A stretch of 64,000 nucleotides of DNA from Friedmanniella luteola (GCF_900105065.1 NZ_LT629749.1:1426001-1490000); one strand, 5' to 3'. Positions 8,286-16,868 are shown, counted from the stretch's first letter. The notes: generated by a model not told the origin, from the sequence alone. Translations and numbers: made by a program.

Positions 8286-9530
8286 ATGCAGGCGTGGCGC
8301 TCCGGACCGGTACCCCAGCTCGAGCGCCCGGAGGGGTCGCCCGCGCTGCAGGCCTTCGACTCCGCCACCCAGCAGCGGGTGACGGTCGGCCCGGCCGAGG
8401 GCACCGCCCGGATGTACGTCTGCGGCATCACGCCCTACGACGCCACCCACATCGGGCACGCGAACACCTACGTCTCCTTCGACCTGCTGAACCGCGTCTG
8501 GCGCGACGCCGGTCTCGAGGTCAGCTACGTGCAGAACGTCACCGACGTCGACGACCCGCTGATCGAGCGCGCCCACGCCACCGGCGTCGACTGGGCCGCG
8601 CTCGCCGCCCAGCAGACGCAGCTCTTCCGCGAGGACATGGAGGCGCTCAACGTGCTGGCGCCCAGCCACTACGTCGGCGCGGTCGAGTCGGTGCCGCTGA
8701 TCCTCGAGCTGATCGCCGACCTGGAGGCCCGCGGCGTCGTCTACGCGGTCGAGGACGAGCACGCCGGCGACCTCTACCTCGACCAGGCGCAGGACCCGGA
8801 CTTCGGCTCGCTCTCCCACCTCGACGAGGCGGCGGCCCGGCCCGTCTTCGCCGAGCGCGGCGGCGACCCCGACCGCAGCGCCAAGAAGGGCGCGCTCGAC
8901 TCGCTCGTCTGGCTCCGGCACCGGGCGGGCGACCCGTCCTGGCCCTCGCCGTTCGGCGATGGCCGCCCGGGCTGGCACGTCGAGTGCGCGGCGATCGCCC
9001 TGGACCTGCTGGGCCCCGACTTCGACGTCCAGGCCGGCGGCAGCGACCTCGTCTTCCCCCACCACGAGATGAGCGCCTCGGTCGGCCGGCTGGCGACCGG
9101 GAAGCCGTTCGCCAAGGCCTACCTGCACAGCGGCATGGTCGCGCTGGACGGGGAGAAGATGAGCAAGTCCCGCGGCAACCTGGTGTTCGTCTCCCGGCTG
9201 CGCGCCGACGGCGTCGACCCGATGGCCGTCCGGCTCGCGCTGCTCGACCACCACTACCGCGACGACTGGGAGTGGACGCCCGACCTGCTCACCGCCGCCG
9301 AGCAGCGGCTGAGCCGCTGGCGCGAGGCCGTCCGGCTGGACGCCGGCGTGGACGGCGACGCCGTGGTGGCGAAGATCCGCGCAGCGCTCGCCGACGACCT
9401 GGACGCCCCGGCGGCGCTGGCCGCCGTCGACGCCTGGGCCGGGGCCTCCTCCGTCGTCGAGAGCGACGACGCCTACGCCCCGCAGGTCGTCGCCCGCGCC
9501 GTCGAGGCCCTCCTCGGCGTCAGTCTCTGA
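8286..9530 (+). CDS. mshC: Cysteine--1-D-myo-inosityl 2-amino-2-deoxy-alpha-D-glucopyranoside ligase
   Basis: 414-residue MshC, the ATP-dependent ligase that joins cysteine to GlcN-inositol in mycothiol synthesis. It is a cysteinyl-tRNA synthetase paralogue. The zinc/cysteine site begins at [17 protein letters not shown], which includes the HIGH-like element. [14 protein letters not shown] holds the second zinc Cys, FPHHEMS the zinc His residues, and [10 protein letters not shown] the KMSKS loop. It lacks the anticodon-binding domain of CysS, as expected. The N-terminus [12 protein letters not shown] is the usual MshC start. The gene closes the conserved cluster that begins at the histidine phosphatase. 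A mycothiol-dependent nitroreductase homologue near 54 kb fits a mycothiol-using cell. Confidence 0.97.
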   Translation: MQAWRSGPVPQLERPEGSPALQAFDSATQQRVTVGPAEGTARMYVCGITPYDATHIGHANTYVSFDLLNRVWRDAGLEVSYVQNVTDVDDPLIERAHATGVDWAALAAQQTQLFREDMEALNVLAPSHYVGAVESVPLILELIADLEARGVVYAVEDEHAGDLYLDQAQDPDFGSLSHLDEAAARPVFAERGGDPDRSAKKGALDSLVWLRHRAGDPSWPSPFGDGRPGWHVECAAIALDLLGPDFDVQAGGSDLVFPHHEMSASVGRLATGKPFAKAYLHSGMVALDGEKMSKSRGNLVFVSRLRADGVDPMAVRLALLDHHYRDDWEWTPDLLTAAEQRLSRWREAVRLDAGVDGDAVVAKIRAALADDLDAPAALAAVDAWAGASSVVESDDAYAPQVVARAVEALLGVSL

Positions 9531-9676
9531 TCGTCTGCCCTCGCTCCGCTCGGACGCGGATCGGGCTACAACCCCTGTCGACGTCGTCAGCGGCGCCTGA
9601 TCCGTGTGCCCCGCGAGTCCATGGACCGGCGACTGCGTCGGACTCGAGGCCTTTCGACGGGCTCAGGGAACTCAGT

Positions 9677-10042
9677 TCAACCAAAGGTGTGGTGGACCGC
9701 CTCGACGTTGTTGCCGTCCGGGTCGCGGACGAAGGCGCCGAAGTAGCCCGCGTGGTACTCGGGCCACACCCGGGGGGCGTGCAGGCTGGCCGTCCCGAAG
9801 GCCAGCGCGGCGTCGTGGAAGGCGATGACGGCCTCCCGGCTGGGGGCGGCGAAGGCCAGGTGGCTCTGCCGGTTCGGGATGCGGTCGGTGGCCGCGCCGA
9901 TCCAGAAGACCGGGTGGTCGGTCCCGTAGCCGACGGCCGGGCCCACGTCCATCAGCATCCGGTAGCCGAGGGTGTCCAGCACGCTGTCGTAGAAGCGGCG
10001 GGCGGCCGCGAGGTCGTCCACCTGGATGCCGACGTGGTCCAT
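9677..10042 (-). CDS. VOC family protein
   Basis: 121-residue vicinal oxygen chelate (glyoxalase/bleomycin-resistance fold) protein. The start MDHVGIQVDDLAAARRFYDS and the C-terminal FVRDPDGNNVEAV are the family hallmarks, with His and Glu metal ligands in place. Its substrate is unknown. A GTG directly before the ATG (10045) is an equally good start because a CAGGAT box lies 7 nt upstream of it, so one extra residue is possible. The gene is divergent from the riboswitch-controlled transporter. The 146 nt between it and mshC contain no gene that I can see. Confidence 0.85.
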   Translation of the reverse strand: MDHVGIQVDDLAAARRFYDSVLDTLGYRMLMDVGPAVGYGTDHPVFWIGAATDRIPNRQSHLAFAAPSREAVIAFHDAALAFGTASLHAPRVWPEYHAGYFGAFVRDPDGNNVEAVHHTFG

Positions 10043-10052
10043 CACGCCAGCG

Positions 10053-10058
10053 ATCCTG
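10053..10058 (-). promoter_or_regulatory. Possible -10 box for the VOC gene
   Basis: On the minus strand CAGGAT ends 7 nt before a GTG at 10045 that is in frame with the ATG at 10042. The spacing matches the leaderless pattern seen elsewhere in this window. The first base departs from TAnnnT. Confidence 0.3.
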
Positions 10059-10145
10059 GCAGCGTCGGTGTCTGACCGGCAAGAGCCGGACCGCCGGATG
10101 TCGGGGACCGTGCCAGAATGGGCGCGACGAGTTGTCAAACTCGCA

Positions 10146-10269
10146 CGTGTTCCGGGGTCGGTGGAAGTCCGAGCCGGCGGTGAAAGTCCGCGACCCGATC
10201 GCAGCCAGCGACCGGTTGATGTGGTGAAACTCCACGACCGACGGTGAGAGTCCGGATGGGAGGAACACG
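10146..10269 (+). promoter_or_regulatory. FMN riboswitch (RFN element)
   Basis: The closing stem is a perfect 8-bp pair, CGTGTTCC at 10146-10153 with GGAACACG at 10262-10269. Between them lie the conserved RFN blocks in order: GGGGTCGGTGGAAGTCC, GAGCCGGCGGTGAAAGTCC, CGCGACCCG, then GGTTGATGTGGTGAAACTCC, CGACCGACGGTGAGAGTCC and GGATGGGA. This is a full aptamer that senses flavin mononucleotide. It precedes the PnuC-family gene at 10370 by 100 nt. FMN binding would be expected to lower expression, either by hiding the GGAGGG ribosome site near 10356 or by stopping transcription. The expression platform itself is not clear. Confidence 0.95.
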
Positions 10270-10369
10270 GGAGCACGCGACGACGCCGGGGGCGACCTGC
10301 CCGTGGTGGCCGTCGACGTCTCTTCACCCCGGGTTCAACCGTGCGACCGGACGAGTGGAGGGACATCCC

Positions 10370-11089
10370 ATGGGATTCTCGGAACTGCTGGTGCGGTTGC
10401 TGGAGGCCAAGATCGACATCGGCCCCGGCATCCTCTGGCGTGAGGTCATCGGCAACGTCTTCGGGCTGGCGAGCGCGCTGCTCGGCATGCGCCGGAAGGT
10501 GGCCGCCTGGCCGATCGGCATCATCGGCAACATCTTGCTGTTCACGGTGTTCGTGGGCAGCGCGCTGGGGGGCGTCCTCGACACCCCGCAGCAGCACGAC
10601 GTGTGGGGTCAGGCGGGCCGCCAGGTCTTCTTCCTGATCATCAGCGTCTACGGCTGGGTCCAGTGGAGCCGGTACCGCAAGGAGCACGGCGGGGGCGGGG
10701 TGGCGGTGTGCCCGCGCTGGGCCACCAACGGCGAGCGCGTGCAGCTGGTGGTGGCGGCCGTGGTGCTGACCACCGTCTTCTTCTTCGTGCTGCGGGTGCT
10801 CGGGTCCTACGGCCCGCTCGCCGACGCCTGGATCCTCACCGGGTCCATCCTCGCCACCTACGGGATGGCGCGGGGGTGGGTGGAGTTCTGGCTCATCTGG
10901 ATCCTGGTCGACCTGGTCGGCGTCCCGCTGCTGCTGATCGCGGGCTTCTACCCCTCGGCGATCATGTACGTCGTCTACGGGGCGTTCTGCGTGCTGGGGC
11001 TGGTGTCCTGGAACCGCATCCAGCGGACCGAGGGCGCGGAGGCGGTCCCCGGCGGGGTCGCCGACCCCGTCGCGGAGACCGTGGGCTGA
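10370..11089 (+). CDS. pnuX: PnuC-family transporter, probable riboflavin importer (PnuX-like)
   Basis: 239-residue membrane protein of the PnuC family. Hydrophobic segments include [61 protein letters not shown] and a C-terminal [19 protein letters not shown]. The Trp-rich pattern [15 protein letters not shown] and the segment following it are typical of PnuC proteins, which move vitamins by facilitated diffusion coupled to intracellular phosphorylation. PnuC itself carries nicotinamide riboside. The FMN riboswitch in front points instead to riboflavin, as in corynebacterial PnuX. The ATG at 10370 has GTGGAGGG 8 nt upstream. The symbol rests on this regulatory context, not on a substrate residue. 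Confidence 0.85.
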   Translation: MGFSELLVRLLEAKIDIGPGILWREVIGNVFGLASALLGMRRKVAAWPIGIIGNILLFTVFVGSALGGVLDTPQQHDVWGQAGRQVFFLIISVYGWVQWSRYRKEHGGGGVAVCPRWATNGERVQLVVAAVVLTTVFFFVLRVLGSYGPLADAWILTGSILATYGMARGWVEFWLIWILVDLVGVPLLLIAGFYPSAIMYVVYGAFCVLGLVSWNRIQRTEGAEAVPGGVADPVAETVG

Positions 11090-11104
11090 CCACCGGCTGT
11101 CGTC

Positions 11105-11144
11105 GTGGCGACTTCGGGGTCGAGTTCGACCCCGAAGTCGCCAC
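11105..11144. repeat. 40-nt near-perfect palindrome (18-bp arms)
   Basis: Arms GTGGCGACTTCGGGGTCG and CGACCCCGAAGTCGCCAC pair perfectly over 18 bp, leaving only AGTT in the centre. It lies 15 nt after the transporter stop and before the hisE promoter. It is probably the transcription end of the riboswitch unit. The arm is long and well kept, so it may also be a copy of a dispersed palindromic repeat. Confidence 0.7.
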
Positions 11145-11167
11145 ACGACCCGGGATCGCCGCCGCAC

Positions 11168-11173
11168 TAGGCT
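11168..11173 (+). promoter_or_regulatory. Probable -10 box, leaderless hisE
   Basis: TAGGCT is followed after 7 nt by the GTG at 11181. No Shine-Dalgarno sequence is present. Confidence 0.45.
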
Positions 11174-11180
11174 GCCCACC

Positions 11181-11450
11181 GTGACCGCCAAGACCTTCGA
11201 GTCCCTGTTCGCCGAGCTGAGCGCCAAGGTGGCCGAGCGGGCGCCGGGCTCCAGCACGGTGGCCCGCGTCGACGCCGGCGTGCACGCCATCGGCAAGAAG
11301 GTCGTCGAGGAGGCGGCCGAGGTGTGGATGGCCGCCGAGCACCAGTCCAAGGCCGAGGCGGCCGAGGAGATCAGCCAGCTGCTCTACCACCTGCAGACGA
11401 TGATGATCGCGCTCGAGCTCGACCTCGACGACGTCTACGCCTACCTCTGA
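11181..11450 (+). CDS. hisE: Phosphoribosyl-ATP diphosphatase
   Basis: 89-residue HisE, the second enzyme of histidine synthesis, which removes diphosphate from phosphoribosyl-ATP. The all-helical MazG-like core is visible: [14 protein letters not shown] carries the metal-binding E-E-x-x-E, and [14 protein letters not shown] the second acidic helix. The separate hisE gene (not fused to hisI) and its place directly before hisG match mycobacteria and other actinobacteria. The GTG start is set by the upstream -10 box. The gap to hisG is 61 nt and holds a second -10 box. Confidence 0.95.
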   Translation: MTAKTFESLFAELSAKVAERAPGSSTVARVDAGVHAIGKKVVEEAAEVWMAAEHQSKAEAAEEISQLLYHLQTMMIALELDLDDVYAYL

Positions 11451-11499
11451 GGCCGGTCTCACCGCCCTCCGCCGCCGCGGCCCGGTGCCGGCCGCCACC

Positions 11500-11505
11500 T
11501 AGGAT
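11500..11505 (+). promoter_or_regulatory. Probable -10 box, leaderless hisG
   Basis: TAGGAT is followed after 6 nt by the GTG at 11512. hisG therefore may have its own leaderless transcript besides reading through from hisE. Confidence 0.45.
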
Positions 11506-11511
11506 GACGCC

Positions 11512-12375
11512 GTGAGCCCCGCCCGCCCGACCATCAAGATCGCCGTCCCGAACAAGGGCTCCCTCTCGGAGTCCGCGTCCGCGATGCTCCGCGAGGCGGG
11601 CTACGCCCAGCGCAGCGACCCCAAGGAGCTCGTCCTCTTCGACGAGGCCAACGGGGTCGAGTTCTTCTACCTGCGTCCTCGCGACATCGCGGTCTACGTG
11701 GGGGAGGGCACGCTCGACGTCGGGCTGACCGGCCGCGACATGCTGCTCGACTCCCACGCCCCGGCCACCGAGGTGATGCCGCTCGGCTTCGGCCGCAGCC
11801 GGTTCCGGTTCGCCGCCCCCGTCGACGCCGACCTCAGCGTCGAGAAGCTGCAGGGCCTGCGGCTGGCCACCTCCTACCCCGGTCTGGTGGAGACCTACCT
11901 CGCCGAGCGCGGCGTCAGCACCCGGCTGATCAAGCTGGACGGCGCGGTCGAGACCGCCATCCGGCTGGGCGTCGCGGACGTGATCGCCGACGTCGTCGAG
12001 ACCGGCACCACCCTCCGGCAGGCCGGCCTGTCGCTGTTCGGCGAGCCGATCCTGCAGTCGGAGGGCATCCTCATCCGGCGCTCGGACGCCCCGGAGCCGC
12101 CTGGGCTGGCCCAGCTGGTCCGCCGCCTCAACGGCGTCCTGGTCGCCCGCAACTACGTGATGATGGACTACGACGTCAGCGCCGAGGTGGTGGAGGCGGC
12201 GTGCACCATCACCCCGGGCCTGGAGTCGCCGACGGTGGCCCCGCTGGCCCGGCAGGGCTGGCACGCCGTGCGGGCGATGGTCCCCAAGCCCGACGCCCAG
12301 CAGGTGATGGACGACCTGTGGGAGCTCGGCGCCCGCGCGATCCTGGTCACAGACATCGCCGCGTGCCGGATCTAG
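11512..12375 (+). CDS. hisG: ATP phosphoribosyltransferase (long form)
   Basis: 287-residue HisG, the first and feedback-controlled step of histidine synthesis (ATP + PRPP). It is the long form with its own C-terminal ACT-like regulatory domain (about residues 210-287), so no hisZ partner is needed, and none is present. Visible signatures are VPNKGSLSESA at the N-terminus, the DVGLTGRDML segment, and the PRPP loop DVIADVVETGTTLRQAGL. The stop TAG shares its last base with the GTG of the PH-domain gene, so these two are probably translated together. Confidence 0.96.
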   Translation: MSPARPTIKIAVPNKGSLSESASAMLREAGYAQRSDPKELVLFDEANGVEFFYLRPRDIAVYVGEGTLDVGLTGRDMLLDSHAPATEVMPLGFGRSRFRFAAPVDADLSVEKLQGLRLATSYPGLVETYLAERGVSTRLIKLDGAVETAIRLGVADVIADVVETGTTLRQAGLSLFGEPILQSEGILIRRSDAPEPPGLAQLVRRLNGVLVARNYVMMDYDVSAEVVEAACTITPGLESPTVAPLARQGWHAVRAMVPKPDAQQVMDDLWELGARAILVTDIAACRI

Positions 12376-12866
12376 TGCGTCCCGCACCCGACGCCGTCGC
12401 CCCGTCGACGCTGGTCATCCGGCCCCGTCGGCTCCGCGTCGTGGCCGCTGCCTTCGCCCTCGCGCTGGTCATGGCGACGCTGTGGGGCTGGCTCGCCCTG
12501 CCGGCCGACATCCAGGTGCTGTTCACCCTCTCGCAGCGGCTGACTCTGCTGGGCGTGCTGGCGCTGCTGGTGGGCGTCATGGTGGCGCTCGCGCTCAGCG
12601 TCGTGCGCGCCGACGAGACCGGCCTGTGGTTCCGCAACGGGCTGCGGACCCACACCGTGCCCTGGGACCGGGTGCACCAGGTGATCCTGCGGCGTGGCGA
12701 CCCCTGGGCCTTCGTGCTGCTGACCCCGGCCGACGGCAGCCCGTTCGCCGCCGACCTCGACGCCGAGAAGCGGCAGCTGATGGCCCTGCAGTACGGCGAC
12801 GGGGCCGCCGCCCAGGTCGGCGTGGAAGAGCTCCGGCGCCGGCAGCGGTACTACACCACCCGCTGA
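12375..12866 (+). CDS. PH-domain membrane protein (bPH6-like)
   Basis: 163-residue protein with two N-terminal transmembrane helices (VVAAAFALALVMATLWGWLA and LTLLGVLALLVGVMVALALS). A small soluble domain follows, TGLWFRNGLRTHTVPWDRVHQVILRRGDPW, which has the bacterial PH-domain pattern (PF10756-like). Such proteins are common in actinobacteria next to hisG or ribH but have no known task. The GTG at 12375 overlaps the hisG stop (TAGTG), and this start gives the usual LVIRPRRLRV opening. The C-terminus faces the cytoplasm if the positive-inside rule is applied. Confidence 0.75.
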   Translation: MRPAPDAVAPSTLVIRPRRLRVVAAAFALALVMATLWGWLALPADIQVLFTLSQRLTLLGVLALLVGVMVALALSVVRADETGLWFRNGLRTHTVPWDRVHQVILRRGDPWAFVLLTPADGSPFAADLDAEKRQLMALQYGDGAAAQVGVEELRRRQRYYTTR

Positions 12867-13029
12867 CCCGGCCGTTGTGATCATGGTCTCCTCCGGCTGA
12901 AACCGCCACGGAGCACGCGCGACTCGCGTTGACTGGTGCTGCTCTGGTCCCGCGCGAACGCCGGCGGACCCGGGCGATGAGGTGACCAGCCGCAGCGGGG
13001 GCGGCTGGAGCTGGTGTGTCGGGGGAGAG

Positions 13030-15468
13030 ATGGCAAGACTGCGTGCTTCGGTCCAGCTCGGGCTGGTCCTGGCGTTCGTGCTGCTGGTGCTGGCGGCGGT
13101 CGTCCGTCCGGCGGCGGCCGTCGGCGCCACCACGTGCGGCGCCGGCTCCGTGCTCGACGTCGTCGCCCACCAGGACGACGACCTCGTCTTCCAGAGCCCG
13201 GACCTCGCCCGCAACATCGCCGCCGGACGCTGCGTCCGCACCGTGTACGTCACCGCCGGCGACGCCGGCAACCAGGCGGACTACTGGACGGCCCGCGAGG
13301 ACGGTGTGCAGGCGGCCTACGCCTCGCTGGCCGGGGTGGCGAACAGCTGGACCACGACGGTCGTCCAGGTGGCGGGTCACCCGGTCGTCCGCCGCACCCT
13401 CGACGGGGCACCCCAGGTGTCCCAGGTGTTCCTCCGGCTGCCCGACGGCTGGCTGGACGGCAGCGGCACCACGACGCGGGGCTCGGAGAGCCTCCAGAAG
13501 CTGTACGACGGCCGGATCGCCACCATCCACACGGTCGACGGCACCACCTCCTACACGAAGGCGTCGCTCCTCACCACGCTGACCGCGCTGATGGACGACG
13601 CCCAGCCCGACCAGGTGAACACCCTCGACTTCGCGGGCGCCTACGGGGACGGCGACCACAGCGACCACTACACGGTCGCCTACCTCACGCGGCAGGCCCA
13701 GCAGCAGTACACCCGCCCGCACGGCCTGGCCGGCTACCAGGGCTACGGGATCGGGTCGCGCGCGTCGAACCTGAACGCGGCCGACACGGCGGCCAAGCAG
13801 CGGACCTTCCTGACCTACGCCGCCCACGACGACGAGACCTGCCAGACCGCGTCGGCCTGCGCCGGCAAGCCCGAGGGCAGCTGGTTCTCCCGCCAGTACA
13901 CCGTGGCCGGCTCGACGACGAGCCCGGCGCCGACGCCCTCCACCAGCCCGTCGCCGACCCCCTCCACCACCCCCTCGCCCGCCGGGGGCGAGGTGGTCCG
14001 GCCGACGACCGTGACGGCGTCGTCGCAGAACCTGTCGAGCGGCCAGGGTGCGGCGAAGGCGGTGGACGGCGTGGCCGACGGCTACCCCGGTGACGCCACC
14101 CGGGAGTGGGCGACCGTGGGCGGCCGGGTGGACAGCTGGCTCCAGCTCGGGTTCTCCACGGCGGTGCTGCTGGACCACGTGGTCCTGAACGACCGTCCGA
14201 ACACCTCGGACCGGGTGACGGCCGGCCGGCTCACCTTCTCCGACGGGACGACGGTGGCGGTGCCGGCCCTGGACGACGCGGGTGGAGCCGTGACGGTGGC
14301 GTTCCCCGCGCGGTCGACGACGAGCGTCCGGTTCACCGTGACCGCGGTGAGCGCCACGACCAGCAACATCGGCCTCGCCGAGCTGCAGCCCTGGACCGTC
14401 GCGGCGACGCCCACCTCGACGCCCACCCCCACACCGACGCCCACCCCCACACTGACGCCCACCCCCACGCCGACGCCGAGCCCGACCCCCGCACCGACGC
14501 CGACCGGCCCGACCGCGGTGGACGTGACGCGTTCGGCGACGGTGACCGCCTCCTCGGAGAACGCGTCCAGCGGGCAGACCGCGGTCAAGGCGGTCGACGG
14601 GGTCGTCGACGGCTACCCGGGCGACGCGACCCGGGAGTGGGCGACGGCCGGCGGCCGCGCGGGCAGCTGGATCGAGCTCCGCTTCGCCTCCCCGGTCCGG
14701 CTGACGACGGTCGTGCTGCACGACCGCCCGAACACCGCCGACCAGGTGACCGGCGGCCTGCTGGCCTTCTCCGACGGCTCCACGGTGCCGGTGCCGTCCC
14801 TCGACAACGCCGGTGGCGCCGTGACGGTGTCCTTCCCGGCCCGGTCGACGACGACGCTGCGGATGACCGCGACGACGGTGAGCGGGACCACCGGCAACGT
14901 CGGGCTGGCCGAGCTGGCGGCGCTGGCCGAGGCCGCCGGCACGCCGACGGTCACCCCGACCCCGACCCCGACCACGACGCCCACTCCGACGGCGACGCTG
15001 ACCCCCACCCCGACGCCCACTCCGACCCCCACCCCCACCGGAGCGGTCAACGTGGCTCCGGGCGCGAGGGTCACCGCGTCGTCGCAGAACACCGCGACGG
15101 GGCAGACCGCGGTCAAGGCGGTGGACGGGGTCGCGGACGGCTACCCCGGTGACGCGACGCGCGAGTGGGCGACGGTCGGTGGGCGGACGGGCAGCTGGGT
15201 CCAGCTCGACTTCTCGACGCCGGTGCGGCTCGACCGGGTGGTCCTGGTCGACCGGCCCAACACGAGCGACCGCGTCACGGCCGGACGGCTGACCTTCGCC
15301 GACGGCACCACCGTGGCCGTGCCGTCCCTGGACGACGCCGGCGCCGCCGTGAGCGTCGCCTTCACCGCCCGGTCCACCACCAGCGTGCGGTTCACGGCGA
15401 CCGCCGTCAGCAGCACGACCAGCAACGTGGGGCTCGCCGAGCTTCAGGCCTGGACCGCGGCCGGCTGA
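13030..15468 (+). CDS. Secreted PIG-L deacetylase with three repeated beta-sandwich modules
   Basis: 812-residue exported protein. A signal peptide covers about residues 1-31 (LVLAFVLLVLAAVVRPAAA). Residues 36-290 are a PIG-L/LmbE N-acetylglucosamine deacetylase domain. The metal site reads VVAHQDDDLVF (usual form H-P-D-D) and GDGDHSDHY (H-x-x-H). After it come three modules of about 135 residues (near 321-457, 496-635, 672-812), joined by Thr-Pro linkers. Each module has the pattern VTASSxN, KAVDGVxDGYPGDATREWAT, DRPNTxDxVT, TTSVRFTxTAVS and GLAEL, like galactose-binding or discoidin-type sandwiches (DUF7402-like). It probably acts on a wall or external glycan. The ATG at 13030 has GGGGGAGAG before it. 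Confidence 0.88.
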   Translation: MARLRASVQLGLVLAFVLLVLAAVVRPAAAVGATTCGAGSVLDVVAHQDDDLVFQSPDLARNIAAGRCVRTVYVTAGDAGNQADYWTAREDGVQAAYASLAGVANSWTTTVVQVAGHPVVRRTLDGAPQVSQVFLRLPDGWLDGSGTTTRGSESLQKLYDGRIATIHTVDGTTSYTKASLLTTLTALMDDAQPDQVNTLDFAGAYGDGDHSDHYTVAYLTRQAQQQYTRPHGLAGYQGYGIGSRASNLNAADTAAKQRTFLTYAAHDDETCQTASACAGKPEGSWFSRQYTVAGSTTSPAPTPSTSPSPTPSTTPSPAGGEVVRPTTVTASSQNLSSGQGAAKAVDGVADGYPGDATREWATVGGRVDSWLQLGFSTAVLLDHVVLNDRPNTSDRVTAGRLTFSDGTTVAVPALDDAGGAVTVAFPARSTTSVRFTVTAVSATTSNIGLAELQPWTVAATPTSTPTPTPTPTPTLTPTPTPTPSPTPAPTPTGPTAVDVTRSATVTASSENASSGQTAVKAVDGVVDGYPGDATREWATAGGRAGSWIELRFASPVRLTTVVLHDRPNTADQVTGGLLAFSDGSTVPVPSLDNAGGAVTVSFPARSTTTLRMTATTVSGTTGNVGLAELAALAEAAGTPTVTPTPTPTTTPTPTATLTPTPTPTPTPTPTGAVNVAPGARVTASSQNTATGQTAVKAVDGVADGYPGDATREWATVGGRTGSWVQLDFSTPVRLDRVVLVDRPNTSDRVTAGRLTFADGTTVAVPSLDDAGAAVSVAFTARSTTSVRFTATAVSSTTSNVGLAELQAWTAAG

Positions 15469-15488
15469 CCGGGCCGGGCCGGGTCCTG

Positions 15489-15953
15489 CTACTCGATGCC
15501 GCGCGACTTGAGCAGGGCCTCGATCTCGGCCATGTCGTCGTCCTGCGGAGGCGCCTGACGTTGCTGCGCCTGCCCGCGGCCGCTCACAGCCTTGGGCGTC
15601 GCCGCACCGGCCGGGGCCGCGGCCTTGCGGTCCGCCCTCGTCCGCTTCGGCGTCCGGCGGGCGACCACCCCACCGACCACCCAGAGCACGACGCACAGGG
15701 CGAGCAGGGCGAAACCGGCCCAGATGGTGGGCGACAGCACGGTGCTGGAGGCCCAGCGGCCGACGGCGACCACGGCGTCCCAGACCAGTCCGAGCAGGCC
15801 GCTCAGGTAGAGGGCCAGGGGGAGCAGCGCCAGGCCGATCCCCTGCACCATCCGGCCCTTGCGACCTCGGCGTCCGGCGAGGATGGCGATCAGCAGCCCC
15901 AGCAGGGTCAGTCCCGCAGCGAGGGGGAGGAGCACGGCAGATTCGGCTGGCAT
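15489..15953 (-). CDS. Small membrane protein of unknown function
   Basis: 154-residue protein I do not recognise by name. The N-terminal half has three hydrophobic stretches: AVLLPLAAGLTLLGLLIAIL, GIGLALLPLALYLSGLLGLV and WAGFALLALCVVLWVVGGVV. A basic linker RRTPKRTRADRKAAAP follows, then an acidic C-terminal helix DMAEIEALLKSRGIE. That last helix recurs in small actinobacterial membrane proteins of unknown function. The ATG at 15953 was chosen because the hydrophobic region starts six residues later; longer starts are Arg/Pro-rich and have no ribosome site. It is convergent with the PIG-L gene (20 bp apart) and divergent from the SseB gene. Confidence 0.65.
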   Translation of the reverse strand: MPAESAVLLPLAAGLTLLGLLIAILAGRRGRKGRMVQGIGLALLPLALYLSGLLGLVWDAVVAVGRWASSTVLSPTIWAGFALLALCVVLWVVGGVVARRTPKRTRADRKAAAPAGAATPKAVSGRGQAQQRQAPPQDDDMAEIEALLKSRGIE

Positions 15954-16050
15954 CCCGCCAATCTGCCACAGGGCGGGCGTCCTGCCGATGGGGGTCTTCA
16001 CCCCCCGCACCCCGGCTCGCGCGCGCCGTCGGCCGGGGTCCGGCCTCCCG

Positions 16051-16056
16051 TACGGT
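16051..16056 (+). promoter_or_regulatory. Probable -10 box, leaderless SseB-family gene
   Basis: TACGGT is followed after 6 nt by the GTG at 16063, with no ribosome-binding sequence. Confidence 0.45.
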
Positions 16057-16062
16057 GGACCG

Positions 16063-16590
16063 GTGGACCACGAACGCCAGCTCGCCCCCTCCCCGTTCCC
16101 CGGTGACGGCGGCCTCGCCGACCCCGCCACCCGACGGGCGCTCGCGGCGGCCCTCGGCGCCACCGACCCGGCCGGCTACCTCCGCGCCGTCGCCGCCTTG
16201 TGCACCGCCCGGCTGCTGGTCCCCGTGGTCGCCACCGCCACCCGGCTGGGGCAGACGGTCGGCGGGCTGGCGTCCGACAAGGAGGCGGAGATGTCGGTGG
16301 TGATGCTGCAGGCCGCCGACGGCCGCCGCGCGCTGCTGGGCTTCACGGGGCTGGACGCGATGCACGCCTGGCAGGCCGACGCCCGACCGGTGGCGGTCAC
16401 GGTGGACAAGGCCGCGCAGACCGCGCAGGCCGAGGGCGTGACCACCCTGCTGGTCGACTTCGCCGGTCCGCACCCCCTGGTCGTCGACGGTGAGGTGCTG
16501 GCCTCGCTGGCCGCCGGTCGACGGCTGGTCGAGACGGCGCCGGGGGAGTTCGGCTGGCTGGTGGCGTCCGGGGACGCCGGGACGCCCTAG
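16063..16590 (+). CDS. SseB family protein
   Basis: 175-residue soluble protein with the SseB N-terminal fold (PF07179-like). Features are [12 protein letters not shown], the segment [27 protein letters not shown], then a C-terminal [19 protein letters not shown]. Actinobacterial members lie just before infC, as here, and their role is unknown. Enterobacterial SseB is a secretion chaperone, but nothing in this context supports that role. The GTG start is chosen from the upstream -10 box. The gene is followed by the long infC leader. Confidence 0.8.
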   Translation: MDHERQLAPSPFPGDGGLADPATRRALAAALGATDPAGYLRAVAALCTARLLVPVVATATRLGQTVGGLASDKEAEMSVVMLQAADGRRALLGFTGLDAMHAWQADARPVAVTVDKAAQTAQAEGVTTLLVDFAGPHPLVVDGEVLASLAAGRRLVETAPGEFGWLVASGDAGTP

Positions 16591-16698
16591 GCGGGTACCC
16601 GGCGGAAGAACGGGGCCGGCGCGGGCGTTGGACCCGGTGTCGGCAGCGGGCCTCGGGCCCGGGCGCTCCGCCCGCTGGGTCAGCAGGCCCAGGAGTGG

Positions 16699-16704
16699 TA
16701 GCGT
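16699..16704 (+). promoter_or_regulatory. Possible -10 box of the infC operon
   Basis: TAGCGT in the middle of the gap between the SseB gene and infC is the best -10 candidate. It would give a 5' leader of about 235 nt that contains the structured elements at 16763 and 16843. A -35 box is not clear. Confidence 0.35.
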
Positions 16705-16762
16705 GGGCGCCGACCGATCTGGCTCCTCGCCGGATCTGCAAGCGGAGACCCGATCTCCCACC

Positions 16763-16827
16763 CGCACAGCACCCGCTCCTGCCGGAGCGACCGCCGTGGG
16801 GTCGGTCCACCGGAACGGTGCTGTGCG
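16763..16827 (+). ncRNA. Structured leader element A upstream of infC
   Basis: An 11-bp stem (CGCACAGCACC at 16763-16773 with GGTGCTGTGCG at 16817-16827) encloses a 6-bp hairpin CGCTCC-TGCC-GGAGCG at 16774-16789 and a second short stem formed by GACCG and CGGTC. The result is a three-way-junction-like fold. The place, upstream of infC-rpmI-rplT, suggests autoregulation by L20 or IF3 as in other bacteria. I cannot match it to a named leader family. It lies inside the otherwise gene-free stretch 16591-16945. Confidence 0.5.
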
Positions 16828-16842
16828 CCGTCCCGTGGTGCT

Positions 16843-16868
16843 GGGGTCTTCGCGTGCGCGGAGGCCCC
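16843..16868 (+). terminator. Leader hairpin B upstream of infC (possible attenuator)
   Basis: GGGGTCTTCGCG and CGCGGAGGCCCC pair over 10-12 bp with two G-U wobbles, followed by TT only. It stands 77 nt before the infC start, after element A. It could act as an attenuator or as a second protein-binding hairpin. Confidence 0.35.

Noticed and set aside
9531-9676. Spacer after mshC, considered for a small gene or terminator
   Set aside because: No start with a ribosome site and no strong inverted repeat. The phrase CTTTCGACGGGCTCAGG may be a dispersed repeat but only one copy is seen here.
14400-15045. Tandem ACCCCGACGCC-like repeats, considered as a repeat array or CRISPR
   Set aside because: They are in-frame Thr-Pro linkers of the PIG-L protein, with no spacer/repeat structure.
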